Assembly: GCF_029542785.1 (NCBI RefSeq)
Contig: NC_083375.1
Span: 310,001-374,000 of the forward strand
Length of the DNA stretch: 64,000 nucleotides
Source: Malassezia japonica
Taxonomy: Eukaryota > Basidiomycota > Malasseziomycetes > Malasseziales > Malasseziaceae
Direction of reading: 5' to 3'
Shown here: positions 9,786 to 20,495 of the stretch, in pieces
Layout: each line of letters starts with the position of its first letter
Numbering within the stretch: position 1 is the stretch's first letter
The notes under the pieces: model-generated
The model's database searches: none
Seen by the model: the letters and a program-made list of their open reading frames with translations, nothing else
What the model was told of the DNA's origin: nothing
Position numbers and translations under genes: made by a program

Positions 9786-11350
9786 CTACATGGTGAGCCC
9801 GCCGTTGCGCGACTCCATCACGACGCCGCCGACGAGCGCGCTCGCCAGGAGCGCGCGCACCGCCGCGCGGCGGTTCGCGGCCACCTGGAAGAAGCGCAGG
9901 CGCGCGCTCGCCTGCGTCAGCAGCCGCAGCACGATCCACGGGTCGCCGCGGCCGGACACGCGGCGCAGGAGCGCCATCAGCACGCTCGCCATCAGCACGA
10001 GGCTCGTCATGTCGAGCACGAGGCGGAAGGCGATCGACGCGACGCTCGCCGCAAACTTGAGGGGTGCACGCAGCAGGAGCTGCCACAGGCTCGGCGCGGG
10101 CCGCCCCGTATCGCCACGCGCACGCCACGCCTCGTAGCTCGGCGCACGCGCCTCGCGGTGGCCGACCATGCCGAGGAGCACGCCGACGTCGTACAGCGCG
10201 TGCGACGCGGCGGCGACCGTCGCCTTGAGCGCATGCGCGGTATCCGGGCGCGCCGGCGTGTGCGACATGTTGTTCTCCGCCTTATCCAGGCGCTCGGTCA
10301 GCGCCATGAGCGACGCCTGGATCGCACGCAGCGTCTGCTCCGTCTCGCTCTTCTCCGCAGGCCGCCGTACGGGCGGCGCGGCGCGGCCGAGCGACGAGCG
10401 GCCGCCGACGCTGCTCGGCGTGTACCGCCCCATGGGCCCGCCCCGCGCGGAGCGGCCCGCCGCCTCGAGCGAGGGCTGCGCCGAGATGAACGAGCGCGAG
10501 GCGCCCTCGCTCGTCTTGCTCTGCACGCTCGGCGGCGCTTGGGGCGCACGCATCGAGGCACGCGGCTTGGGCGCTTGCCGGCGCGGCTTGGGCTCCTGCC
10601 ACTGCGGCGTAGGCGTGCGCTCGGCGGCGTTGCGTGTATTGGTCGTGGTGCGCAGCGCTCGTTCCTGCGTCGAGCGCGGCATGTCCGAGACGGTCACCGT
10701 CTCGTGGGAGTGCGAGCCGCTCCCCGTGTTGGTATCTCCCTCGCGCGGGCGCGGCGGCGGGCGGTACGCCGCCTGCACGTCGAGCTCGTCGGCAATCGAC
10801 GACGCGAGCTCGTCCTGGCTCGCGGCGTACGCCTGGCGCGTCCGCGGGCTGTGCGACACGCTGGACGAGTGCAGCGACGCGGTCTCGGCGAGCGTGCCGT
10901 CCATGACCTGCTCCGCAATGTCGCCGCTATATGCCTCGAGCTCGGCCATGAGCGAGATGGCCTGTGGCCGGTCGCCAAAGCGGCGCAGGACCTTGAGCAG
11001 GCTCTCGACGTAGAGCTGCTTGGCGTCCTGCTGCGAGTAGCCCTGCTGGCGCTCCCACGCGTCCCTGCGTCAGCGGCACGACATACCATTTGGCGCGTCC
11101 GAGCATGTCAAACATGCCGGGGCGGCGCGAGTCTACATCGCCTTCGGTCGCTGGGTGAGCGAGCGGGGCAACCTACCCTGTTTGTACAGTCTGGGTGAGA
11201 CGCGATACGTACCCATAGAGCAGCAGCTTTTCCTCGTACGATGTCTGGATCGCACCTGTCGGCGGAAGCGACTGGACAATATCCACAGTGCGCTCAAAGA
11301 GCCTGCGTCAGCCAGAGCACTTACGCATCAATCACCCGCGCACTGCTCAT
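9786..11350 (-). CDS. Membrane-anchored acyl-CoA-binding protein, ATG37/ACBD5-like
   Basis: Five exons, complement of 11325..11350, 11213..11302, 11177..11190, 11087..11150 and 9786..11064, give 490 aa; introns are 22, 22, 26 and 22 nt and exon 3 is only 14 nt. The spliced N-terminus is a full acyl-CoA-binding domain: LFERTVDIVQSLPPTG, LLLYGLYKQATEGDV, RPGMFDMLGRAKWDAW and AKQLYVESLLKVLRRFGD. The middle is disordered, Ser/Pro/Arg-rich, then a short helical stretch with LMALTERLDKAENNM. Two hydrophobic segments near the C-terminus (around residues 415-440 and 470-485) predict membrane anchoring. This domain order is that of ACBD5/Atg37, a peroxisomal membrane protein; the divergent neighbour is PEX3. 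Function in peroxisomes or pexophagy is inference. Confidence 0.88.
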
Positions 11351-11443
11351 CACGGCGCCGCCGAACCGGCGCGTCGGCGCGCCGCGTGCCTTTCCTGCTG
11401 ACTAAGCAATGTGGGGCCGGCGGGCCGGCGTCTTTCTTCGACA
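11351..11443. promoter_or_regulatory. Bidirectional promoter ATG37-like/PEX3
   Basis: Ninety-three bases separate the two divergent ATGs. I see no CACGTG or AGTGGAGG here. The short shared space suggests joint control of the pair. Confidence 0.4.
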
Positions 11444-13064
11444 ATGGTGGGCGTGCGCCTCGGGGGCCGCAAGTGGCTGCGCCGCGGCTTGAACATTGTC
11501 GCGGTGACCACCGGGCTAGTCGGTGGGCTGTACCTGCTTGTGCAGTTTACGCTCGCCAAGTTTAATGGGATGCAGGAGCGCCTGCTGCGCGACCGCGTCG
11601 CGAGGGAAAAGTACGTCGCCTTACTTACCCAGCTTGCGTCGCCGCTTCTTGCAGAACCAGGAGGACTGCAACTTTACGATCATGGCACTGCTCCCGACGC
11701 TCTCGGCGCAAATCTTTAGAAAGATGGACGTCGACGCGACGCGCGAAGAGCTGAAGCGCGTAATTGGCGCGCCGGCCAAGACGAAGGAGAGCGAGGGCGT
11801 GCACGGCACCGCGGCCGCCGAAGCGATCCGCGCAGGCACAGCTGTCACGCAGGGCGTGCAGGCCGAAGAGGGCGCAAAGGCGGACGAGGGTGCAAAGGAC
11901 GGCCAGCCGGCTCCTGCGCCTGCGCCCGCTCCTTCTACGGCCGACGCCGCGTCGGGCCTCGACCGCCTCTCCGAGGCGCCTCCGCCGGCGCTCTCAGAAG
12001 AGGCGCGCCTCCCAGAGACGCCGGCGCCGCCTCCCGCCGCGGCGCTGTCCGAAGACGAGCGCCGCCAGACCAAGCTGCGTCTCTGGAACGACATCAAGCA
12101 CTCCTCGTTTGCGCGCACCTTTACGACCCTGTACACGCTCGTCTTCCTCTCCTTGCAGACCTATATCCAGCTGAACCTGATCGGCCGGCGTGCGTACCTC
12201 GCCGCGCTCGAGTCGCAGGCGAGCCGCGACCTGCAGCAGCGCGCCGTGCAGCAAGGCACCGCCGACGAGAAGCACCACATTGCGCTGCACGATGCGTCCG
12301 AGATGGACGCGCTCCTCAGCGCCGACTTTGGCGCGGAAGACGGCGCAGACGCGCGCCTCGACCAAGATACCGAGAAAAAGTATCTTACCTCTTCCTACTG
12401 GTTCCTGCACCGGGGCTGGTCCGAGGTCGCGGAGCGTGTCCAGGCTGCGGTGCACGCCGAGATCGGCGACATGCCGCTGCGCACGATCCTCACGTACCAC
12501 CACTTCCAGGGCCTGACGGAGCGCATCCGCCTGCGCCTCGAAGGCGCCTCGGACGAGCAGGAGCACACCGGGTCGTTCTCAGGGCCCCACGGCTTCCGCA
12601 ACCTGCTCCTCCCCGACTCGACCGAGGAAGAGTGCGAGATGCTCGTGCACGCCGGCGCCGTCGCGCCCGGCACGCCGGCCGACGAGGCGGTGACGCCGGC
12701 ACTGCGCCTGCTGCTCGACGAGACCAAGGACCTGGTCGACTCGCCCGACTTTGCGCGCATCTTTTCCGTGTCGTGCGACCACGTCTTTGGTCTGCTGATG
12801 CACAACCTCGCCCCGTCGTTTGGCGTCCAGGCCTTCCCCGACGACCTGCTGCACTCGGCCGCCGACGCGCGGCTCCGTGCACGTGCGCTGGCCGCGGAGA
12901 AGCCGCTCGAGCTCGCGCGCATCCTTCCGCTGATTGCGCTCCAGGCGCAAGTCGCCTTCAACACCTCTCCAAACGAGTATGTGGAAGCGATCACCGACGC
13001 CAAGGAGCTGCGCGCGTTTAGCGTGCTGATCTACAGCGCCTGGGAGAATGAATTAGCGCCCTAG
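11444..13064 (+). CDS. PEX3: Peroxin PEX3
   Basis: Integral peroxisomal membrane protein that docks PEX19 and its cargo during membrane biogenesis. Exons 11444..11610 and 11633..13064 (intron 22 nt) encode 532 aa. The N-terminus has basic residues followed by a membrane segment (NIVAVTTGLVGGLYLLVQF), as in all PEX3 proteins. Splicing creates RRFLQNQEDCNFTIMALL, the strongly conserved PEX3 block right after the anchor. A low-complexity Ala/Glu/Pro insertion occupies about residues 105-190, making the protein longer than the yeast one (about 440 aa). The C-terminal region (SPDFARIFSVSCDHVFGLLM) also matches the family. Confidence 0.93.
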
Positions 13065-13134
13065 CCACGTGCTCATGCATCGGGCCCTGCAGCTCCAAAA
13101 AAAAAAAACCAGGGTTGCCGTTGGATTGCTCAGC
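13065..13134 (+). promoter_or_regulatory. EF3 promoter segment with CACGTG and A12 tract
   Basis: The 70 nt between the PEX3 stop and the EF3 ATG hold CACGTG at 13066..13071 and twelve A residues at 13097..13108, a likely nucleosome-excluding tract. Assignment as core promoter is inference from position. Confidence 0.45.
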
Positions 13135-16100
13135 ATGTCGACGTGTGCGCCGCTGCAGGCGCTGCTAGACGCCGGATCCACGGCGGATGCGCACCTTGCT
13201 GCCGAGAAACTAGCCGAGTATGTAAATGAACACGGATTGCGCATTACCGCGTCCGACCGCATCGTCGACACGCTTCTCGAGCGCCTTCGCTCGAAGAAGT
13301 CCGCAGAGGACCGCGAGCGTGCTGCGATCGGTCTCGGCGCGCTTGCCACCAAGGTCGGCGGCAAGAACGCGCCTACGCCGCTGGGTGCCGAGCCGTGGCT
13401 GGGCGCGGCGCTGGCGCCGCTCCTTGAGAACTACGCGGAGAAGAACGAGGCCGCGAAGAAGGCCGCCGAGGCGGCCGTCACCGCGCTCACCGCGCTGTAC
13501 CCGCCCGAGGCGATTGCCGAGCTGCTCGACATCCTGTACCAGGTCATTGGCTCGAGCGCCGTCAAGTGGCAGGCCAAGGTCGGTGCACTCAAGGTCATGT
13601 CGCGCCTCGCCGACCGCGCTTTCGAGCAGGTCGGCGACGAGCTCGCGCACATGACGCCGGTGCTCACCACGGCCATGCACGAGACCAAGTCGGAGGTGTC
13701 GAAGCAAGCAGTCAAGACCGCCACCAAGGTGTGCGGTGTGATTGACAACAACGACATCCGCCCTTTTATCCCGGACCTGGTCGGCTGTATGGCCCGCCCG
13801 GACTCGGTGCCGGACTGCGTCAAGAAGCTCTCCTCGATCACGTTTGTGGCCGAGGTGACCGGCCCCGCGCTCGCTGTGATGGTGCCGCTGCTTGGCCGTG
13901 CGCTGAACGAGCGTAGCCAGACCGTGCAGCGCTCGGCGGTGATTATCGTCGACAACCTCTGCAAGCTCGTGCGCGACCCTCAAACCGCGGCGACCTTCCT
14001 TCCGGAGCTCTACCCCGCTGTGGAGCGTATCGAGAAGGGCGCGTCGTTCCCCGAGGTGCGTGAGCACGCCAAGAGCGCTGCCGACACGCTGCGTGGCGCT
14101 TTCGAGACGGCCGAGGCCAAGAAGCAGGACGTCGATCCGGTGCAGGCCCAGAAGCGCGCGCGCCACGCCGCGCTCCAGAACCTCGCCAAGAGTGTGCAGC
14201 CGCACATGCCTGAAGGCATTGTCGCAATGGACGACATCTGGTCGCTCGTCGGCCTCGAGTACGTCGCGCGCCTGATTGTGCGCCTCGCCGACAAGCGTGT
14301 CGTGCAGGCCGAGGCGTGGAACGACGTGTACGTTTTGCCCTACCTGCGCCGCATTGCCGCCAACGCCGACGGTGCGCAGGCGGCGACGGACGCGGTGCGT
14401 GACGAGTACGTGCGTCTCGACACGGAGCGCTTTGGCCAGCCGGAGGACGACGAGACGGACATTGAGGGCGAGTGCCTCTGCAAGACGGTCTTTTCGCTTG
14501 CGTACGGTGGCCTGCTGCTGCTCAACCACACGACGCTGCGTCTGCACCGTGGCCACCGCTACGGTATTGTCGCCGCGAACGGTTCGGGCAAGTCGACGCT
14601 GCTCAAGGCGATGCGCGACGGCAAGGTCGAGGGCTACCCCCCGCCCGAGCAGGTGCGCACGATCATGGTCGAGCACTCGCTCCAAGGCGAGGACGGCTCG
14701 AAGCCGATTCTCGACTTTGTCGCCGGTGACAAGTCGCTTGCGCACAAGACGCGCGAGCAGGTGGCCGAGGCGCTCTTCTCCGTCGGCTTTGACGAGGAGC
14801 GCCAGAGCAACCCTGTGGGCTCGCTCTCGGGTGGCTGGAAGATGAAGCTCGAGCTTGCGCGTGCGATGCTGATCGGCGCCGACATTCTGCTGCTCGACGA
14901 GCCGACGAACCACTTGGACGTGCAGTCGATCGCGTGGCTCGAAAACTACCTCGTGAGCAACAAGGACATTACCGTGCTCACCGTGTCGCACGACTCCTCG
15001 TTCCTCGACAATATCTGCACGGACATTATCCACTACGAGCACAAGAAGCTCAAGTACTACCGCGGCAACCTGTCCGACTTTGTGAGCAAGCGCCCCGAGG
15101 CGAAGAGCTACTACTCGCTTGCCGCAACCTCGGTCAAGTTCTCCTTCCCCCCGCCCGGCTCGCTGATGGGTGTGCGCTCCAACACGCGTACGATCCTCAA
15201 GGCGTCGCACTGTACGGTGCAGTACCCCGGCATGTCGCGCCCGTCGCTCACGGACGCCTCCGTCTCGATCTCGCTCTCGAGCCGTGTCGGTGTCATTGGC
15301 CCGAACGGTGCGGGTAAGAGTACGCTGATCAAGGTGCTCACCGGTGAGATTGTCCCCCAGGAGGGCAAGGTGGAAAAGCACCCCAACCTGCGTGTGGCGC
15401 TCATGGCGCAGCACGCCTTCCACCATCTCGAGCAGCACCTGGAAAAGACCGCGTGCCAGTACATCACCTGGCGCTACCAGGACGGCCACGACCGTGAGAT
15501 CACGGAGAAGGCCACGCGCAAGCTCAGCGAAGAGGAGGCGGCGCAGATGGAGGTGCCGATCGTCTCGACCACCGGTGAGAAGCGCAAGGTGGAGTTCATC
15601 GTCGGCCGCAGCAAGCTCAAGAAGAGCTTCCAGTACGAAATCAAGTGGGTCGGCATGAGCCACAAGTTCAACACGTGGATTCCCCGCGAACGCCTGCTCC
15701 AGCTCGGCTTCGAGAAGCTCGTGCAGAAGTTTGACGACTTTGACTCGTCGCGCGAGGGTGCAGGCAGCCGCGACCTGAGCCAAAAGGCCATCCGCAAGGA
15801 GCTCGAGGCAGTGGGCCTCAACGGTGAGATCGCCGAGAACAACGCTATGGGCGGCTACTCGGGCGGCCAAAAGGTCAAGGTCGTGCTCGCGGCCGCGCTG
15901 TGGAACAACCCCCAGGTGCTCGTGCTCGACGAGCCGACCAACTATCTCGACCGCGAGGCGCTCGGCGGTCTCGCCGTCGCCATCCGCGAGTGGGGCGGCG
16001 CTGTGGTGATCATCTCGCACAACAACGAGTTCATCTCGGCGCTCTGCCCCGAGCTCTGGCACGTGGATGCGGGCCGCATCGTGTCCAAGACCAAGACGGA

Positions 16101-16407
16101 CGTCGCTGCCGACAACTTTGCGGACGACAGCGCGGCGCCCAGCGCGGCGGCTACGCCGGGCACCGCGACGCCCACCACCGGCACCGCGACCCCGGCCGTG
16201 ACCGCACCGACGAGCGCGGCCAACAGCGGTGCAAACACGCCGGCGCACAACTCGGACGACGAGGACATGTCCAAGCTCAAGGCAAAGAAGGGCAAGAAGA
16301 AGCTCACGCGCAACGAGAAGAAGGCCCAGGAAGAACGCCGCCGCCTCCGCCTCAACAACTGGCTCCAGTACGGCGGCGAGCGCGAGCCGGACACGGACGA
16401 CGAGTAG
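13135..16407 (+). CDS. YEF3: Translation elongation factor 3 (fungal EF3)
   Basis: Ribosome-associated ABC-F type ATPase that helps release E-site tRNA in fungi. Single exon, 1090 aa. Residues up to ~330 form HEAT repeats and a helical bundle follows. ABC1 has Walker A ANGSGKST (~478), signature LSGGWKMKLELARAM (~563) and Walker B LLLDEPTNHLD. ABC2 has GPNGAGKST (~720), the EF3-specific chromodomain insertion (about 815-870, SFQYEIKWVGMSHKFNTWIP), signature YSGGQKVK (~907) and VLVLDEPTNYLD. An Ala/Thr/Pro linker (1000-1045) and Lys-rich tail close it. Start ATG 13135 places STCAPLQALLDAG first; an in-frame ATG at 13075 is possible but would translate through an A-tract. Codon usage is the most uniform in the window, as expected for a highly expressed gene. 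Confidence 0.97.
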   Translation: MSTCAPLQALLDAGSTADAHLAAEKLAEYVNEHGLRITASDRIVDTLLERLRSKKSAEDRERAAIGLGALATKVGGKNAPTPLGAEPWLGAALAPLLENYAEKNEAAKKAAEAAVTALTALYPPEAIAELLDILYQVIGSSAVKWQAKVGALKVMSRLADRAFEQVGDELAHMTPVLTTAMHETKSEVSKQAVKTATKVCGVIDNNDIRPFIPDLVGCMARPDSVPDCVKKLSSITFVAEVTGPALAVMVPLLGRALNERSQTVQRSAVIIVDNLCKLVRDPQTAATFLPELYPAVERIEKGASFPEVREHAKSAADTLRGAFETAEAKKQDVDPVQAQKRARHAALQNLAKSVQPHMPEGIVAMDDIWSLVGLEYVARLIVRLADKRVVQAEAWNDVYVLPYLRRIAANADGAQAATDAVRDEYVRLDTERFGQPEDDETDIEGECLCKTVFSLAYGGLLLLNHTTLRLHRGHRYGIVAANGSGKSTLLKAMRDGKVEGYPPPEQVRTIMVEHSLQGEDGSKPILDFVAGDKSLAHKTREQVAEALFSVGFDEERQSNPVGSLSGGWKMKLELARAMLIGADILLLDEPTNHLDVQSIAWLENYLVSNKDITVLTVSHDSSFLDNICTDIIHYEHKKLKYYRGNLSDFVSKRPEAKSYYSLAATSVKFSFPPPGSLMGVRSNTRTILKASHCTVQYPGMSRPSLTDASVSISLSSRVGVIGPNGAGKSTLIKVLTGEIVPQEGKVEKHPNLRVALMAQHAFHHLEQHLEKTACQYITWRYQDGHDREITEKATRKLSEEEAAQMEVPIVSTTGEKRKVEFIVGRSKLKKSFQYEIKWVGMSHKFNTWIPRERLLQLGFEKLVQKFDDFDSSREGAGSRDLSQKAIRKELEAVGLNGEIAENNAMGGYSGGQKVKVVLAAALWNNPQVLVLDEPTNYLDREALGGLAVAIREWGGAVVIISHNNEFISALCPELWHVDAGRIVSKTKTDVAADNFADDSAAPSAAATPGTATPTTGTATPAVTAPTSAANSGANTPAHNSDDEDMSKLKAKKGKKKLTRNEKKAQEERRRLRLNNWLQYGGEREPDTDDE

Positions 16408-16430
16408 CGAATAGACCACGTGACACTACC

Positions 16431-18003
16431 ATGAGCGACCTCGCGCGGCTGCCGGTGCATGCGGTGGATGCGTCGCAGGGCTATGTCGTTGCGCTGACCG
16501 GAGCGAATATCGTGCTGTACAGGTCGAGCGGCGAGCTGGTCGCCGCACTGGATGCGCGCATCGATGCGGGCGTGCCGGGCGACGCGTCGGTCGTCGCTTT
16601 TCCGCGCCTCTGCGCGATTTCGCCGAGCGAGGCGTACCTCGCCGTTGCCTCGGACGACAAGACGCTGCGTGTGTGGCGCACAGACGAGCTCGCGTACGGG
16701 AAAGAGGTCGTGCGCCAGCGCCTCGCGAAGCGCGCAGGCACGCTGCAGTGGACGACGTGCGCGCTCCACGGCGAAAAGGGCGAGGAGGTCGTCATTGCCG
16801 ACAAGTTTGGCGACGTCTGGTCGTTTCCGGTAGACGCGAGCGTCGCGCCCGAGGCGCTGCCCGATGCGGCCGAGGAGGATCCGGCCGAGGCGGCGGTCAA
16901 ACCGCGCCTGGGGCACGTCAGCATGGTGACCTGCCTCGCGTTCCTCGGCCAGGGGGGGGTGCCGACGAGCATCGTGAGCGCCGACCGCGACGAGCACATC
17001 CGCATCTCGCGCTGGGGCACGAAGCGTGCGGGGCACGTCGTCCAGGAGTACCTCCTCGGCTCGTCGAGCTTTGTCGGCGCACTCCTGCCAATTGAACAGT
17101 CAACGGCGGAAAAGAGCGGCTTTGACAGCGCGATCCTCGTGTCGGCAGACGGCGGCGCATGCCTGCGTGTGTGGGCGCAGCACGGCAAGTACGGCCTGCA
17201 GTCGGTCGTTGCGCTGCCCGACCTCTCGAAGCACGTCGCGGTCGACGCATCAATCGAGCGCCGCCGCGAGCGCGTCGCAAGCAACGTGGCGCTCCGGGAC
17301 GCGTTCGACCCGACGGCCAAGCCGCCGAAGCGCGCGCGCGAAGATGAAAACGAAGAGACGGCGCCGCTCGTGCTCACGCGCCTCTTGCTCGTGAACGACA
17401 CGACGATCCTCGCGACGTGGGAGGGCGCGTCGGTGCTCGCGCTGATCCCGCTTGCGTCGCTGCGTGCCTCGGGCACGCTCAGCGACGTGTATGTGTACGA
17501 CGTCGAGGCGCCAATCCTCAGCGTCGCGTACGTCGCCGCACAGGGCACCCTCTATGTAGCCTGCGACGACCGGCCTGGCATCGGCCATGCGCCGGCGCTC
17601 CGTGCGTACACGGTCGGCACGACGATCGAGCCGGCGTCCTCGTCGGTGCTCGACGCGCTGAATGCGCCGCCGGCGGACACGCCGACGTCGGCGCCGGACC
17701 TCGCCAAGCACGCCGTGCTTACAGCGGCGGCGGCGTCGCCGCGTGCTTTTGGTACGTTGTCTTGCTTACCCAGCGCCTCACGCAACACTGTCCAAGCTCT
17801 GTCTCTACCCTGCCCTCACGACGTGGCCCAAGCCGGCGCCGGTCGCGGGCGACGACGCAACGCCGTACCCCTCCTTCTTCCTGGGCCAGCGCCCAGAGGC
17901 AGTGGCGCAGGAGATGGTGCAGCGGTTCCAGTCTGGCAAGCGCGCAGCGGGGCGTGCCAAGAACCAGGCGACGATCCAGCAGCAATATGCAGCCGAGCAG
18001 TAG
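16431..18003 (+). CDS. TRM82: tRNA m7G46 methyltransferase non-catalytic WD40 subunit
   Basis: Trm82/WDR4 stabilises the catalytic subunit Trm8 that methylates G46 of tRNAs. Exons 16431..17751 and 17774..18003 (intron 22 nt) encode 516 aa. WD-repeat blocks include LAVASDDKTLRVWRTDEL, VIADKFGDVWSFP, LGHVSMVTCLAFL and VSADRDEHIRISRW; the KFGDV and DRDEHIR strings are diagnostic of this subunit. The C-terminal exon continues in a frame that reads PSFFLGQRPEAVAQEMV and ends at the TAG 18001..18003. CACGTG (16417..16422) sits 8 nt before the ATG, in a 23-nt gap after the EF3 stop. Confidence 0.93.
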
Positions 18004-18294
18004 CGTCCATGTAAAGAGACGCAATGTGCGTGAAGCTGCGAGTCGCAAAAAAAAAACCATGGCCCATGCATACCGTAGTCTATGAGTGCCGACGCAAGGT
18101 CTTGCAGGATTTATGCCATGCGGACGGATCGTATGCATGCACGCCAGCAAGCTGGCCTTGTGCCGATCCGAACCCAATCGACCCATGTTAGGTTCTGATC
18201 CGACCTGCCGCAGATGCCCACCCGACGCGGTCTGCAAAACCCGGCAACGGGCCTATACGCCCCTCGATCATCACAGCCATAGCCGGGTAGTTCT
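18004..18294. other. 291-bp convergent intergenic space with imperfect hairpin
   Basis: The longest 3'-to-3' gap in the window. No ORF here looks coding. It has A10 at about 18049 and an inverted repeat, gatccgaacc at 18164..18173 against ggttctgatc at 18190..18199, pairing 9 of 10 positions with a loop of about 16 nt. It could serve 3'-end formation for TRM82 or SEC63. I found no complete tRNA or snoRNA. Confidence 0.35.
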
Positions 18295-20400
18295 CTAGTC
18301 CGAGTCGCTATCAGAGTCTGAGTCGTCGTCCGAGTCGTCATCCTCGTCGTCGTCATCCTCGTCGTCCTCGTCCTCGTCGTCGTCCTCTTCCTCGCCGTCC
18401 TCGGCATAGACGACCGACGGCTTCACACGCTCGCCGCGCATGAGCGCCATCTGTCCCGCGATACTGTCCTCCTCAGGGTCCGAGATGTAGTCCTCGTCCG
18501 CCTCGGTCAGCGCCGGCGCCTCTTCCACACGGAGCTTGAGCAGCTGCGAGGCGTCCGAGCCGAGGTACGAGTCCGACTTGACTTCGAGCATGAACGTAAA
18601 CACACCCGGCTCCGGCGGCGCCTGCACGTTGATGCGCACCGTACGCAGCTCGCTCGTGCCGAGGTCCGTAAACTTGGTCGGCGCAATGATCAGGTGGTCG
18701 TTTTTGTGGTCGCCCATCTGGATGAACCAGTGCGGCTTGCGCTCCTCGGCAAAGTACGGCGCGTACGCCACGCCCATCGGCTGCTTGCCGCTCTGCACGT
18801 CGGACGTGGGGTCCTTGGCAAACTCGTCCGTGCCCGGGCGCACATGGCTCGCCTTGGCCTTGTCCTTGGCGTCCAGGCGGCGGCCCGAGCGCAGGAGCGA
18901 GCCGTCGCGCTTGAGCGGCAAGAGGCGCACCTTGACGACGACCTGCATCAGCGCCTCGGTCGTGACATTCTCCTCGCCGATCACTGCGTGAGAAAAAAGT
19001 AAACGTACCGGTAAAGTAGGTGTCGACCAGCTCGATGCGCGGCCACTCGCCGAGCGCCTTGATGCACTCGGCGTACGCCGCTTCGGACATCTTGCCGTCG
19101 CCCACCAGGACCTTGCGGCGCTCCGCATCCGGCACCTTCCACAGACCCTGGAGGCCCTTGGACGACACCGCCTCGTGCTCGAGCAGCGCCTCGGCGAGAG
19201 GCAGCGTCATGTGCGGCAGCTGCAGGACCTCGGCAAGGCTACCGCCCTGCATCGGCACCGCCTGCACGCCGCACGGAATCATGTCGCGGATCGTCGAGGT
19301 CTGCGCAAGGCGCTTGTGCGCCGTGCTCATCGCGAGCAAGCTCGTGAGGAGCTTGTCGGTGTACCGGCCCACGGCGTATTTCACTGCGTCAGAAAACAAA
19401 CGTACCCTGCTCGACGCGGCTGCTCGACGAGGAAATGCGGTGCAGATACGCGGCGAGGAGCACCAAGGCGCGGCGCACCTCCTTTGGCTCGTCCGTAACG
19501 AGGTCCGAGCCGTGCAGGCGCTTGTACACCGCGAGCGTCTCTTGCTCCAGCGCGGCGTACGCGGCTTCGTCGGCGGCCTGCAGCTCGGAAGCGTAGGCCG
19601 TGAGTTCTTCGGTCTGGCCGAGGAGCTGAAAGATGTCCGCCGCGCCCATTTCCTTCTTGAGCTTCGAAAAGAAGCCCAGTGCCGTACTGTTCAGGACGCC
19701 GTCCTTGGTGCGCGAGCGCGTGCCATACCACCAGCGGGCCACGAGCAGCGGCAGGCCGATACCGAGGATCAGGCCGTAGGCGCTCAGCACCCACACGTTG
19801 TTTTGGCTCTCGACGATCCATGTCGGCAGCGCGATACCCAGCGACATTTCCTGACGGCCGTCTGGGTGGCCGTACAGCTCGAGGTTCTTCCTGGTGGTCT
19901 CGTCAGTGAGCGACTTGTAGGCCTTGGTGAGCTCGATGTAGTGAGCGTCGATCTCCTCCTTGGTTTGGTTCGCGACATTGCGCAGTTTATCCGGGTGGAA
20001 CTGGACACTGAGCTTGCGGTAGCGGCGCCTGATCTCCTTCTCGGTCGCCGACGCCGCAATTCCGAGGATCTGGAAAGGATCGTAGACGGCGTGCATCGAG
20101 GTCGAGGACGTGGTCGCGATGCAGCGCGTGAGGTACGCCACTGCTGCCCATCCCGCAATCAGTACAAAGGCACGAAATAGTGTCGAGTAAGGCGACGTGC
20201 GCATCAACGACTTGGCGACCTGTGTCTTGTGCCCGAGCTGGTCGAGCCATCCGTGGGCCGCGGCTGTGTGAGAGGAGCGACGTACTTTTCTGGCGAGAAA
20301 AGAGTGTGCGGTACGTGTATGGCACCATGAAAGCGATCACCGCCGTGAGGGCGAACGTATAAAACTGCCCGCCCTCATCGTCGTACTTGTACCCCGACAT
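18295..20400 (-). CDS. SEC63: SEC63 ER translocon J-domain protein
   Basis: Recruits Kar2/BiP to the Sec61-Sec62 channel for post-translational import into the ER. Four exons, complement of 20286..20400, 19406..20263, 19009..19383 and 18295..18983, encode 678 aa; introns are 22, 22 and 25 nt. Exon 1 has the short luminal start and first membrane helix (FALTAVIAFMVPYTYRTLF). Exon 2 has a second helix and the J domain (DPFQILGI, KLSVQFHPDKL with the HPD triad, YGHPDGRQ), then a third hydrophobic segment GLILGIGLPLLVARWWYGT. Exons 3-4 are the Brl domain, with VPYAPFFxE-like AYAPYFAEERKPHWF. The last ~30 residues are almost all Asp, Glu and Ser, matching the acidic Sec62-binding tail. Confidence 0.95.
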
Positions 20401-20495
20401 GCTGGAAGCCAAGACGCCGCGGCGCCGTGCGCGTGCGATCGCCACGTGTAGCTTAGTCAGCGTCCCCAGGGCTGCTCCTCCTTCGACGTGCGGAG
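20401..20495. promoter_or_regulatory. Bidirectional promoter SEC63/CAB1
   Basis: CACGTG at 20443..20448 and TTAGTCAGC at 20453..20461 lie side by side in this 95-nt space. TTAGTCA is a known AP-1/Yap-type recognition string in yeasts; its use here is untested. Confidence 0.45.

Noticed and set aside
13210..16419. 1069-codon open frame on the minus strand opposite EF3
   Set aside because: Composition is Arg/Leu/His-rich shadow of a GC-rich gene with strong codon bias; no domain. EF3 on the plus strand accounts for the open frame.
18100..18294. tRNA gene in the TRM82/SEC63 gap (ggttcggatc looks like a B box on the minus strand)
   Set aside because: No matching A box, acceptor stem or anticodon arm could be built on either strand.
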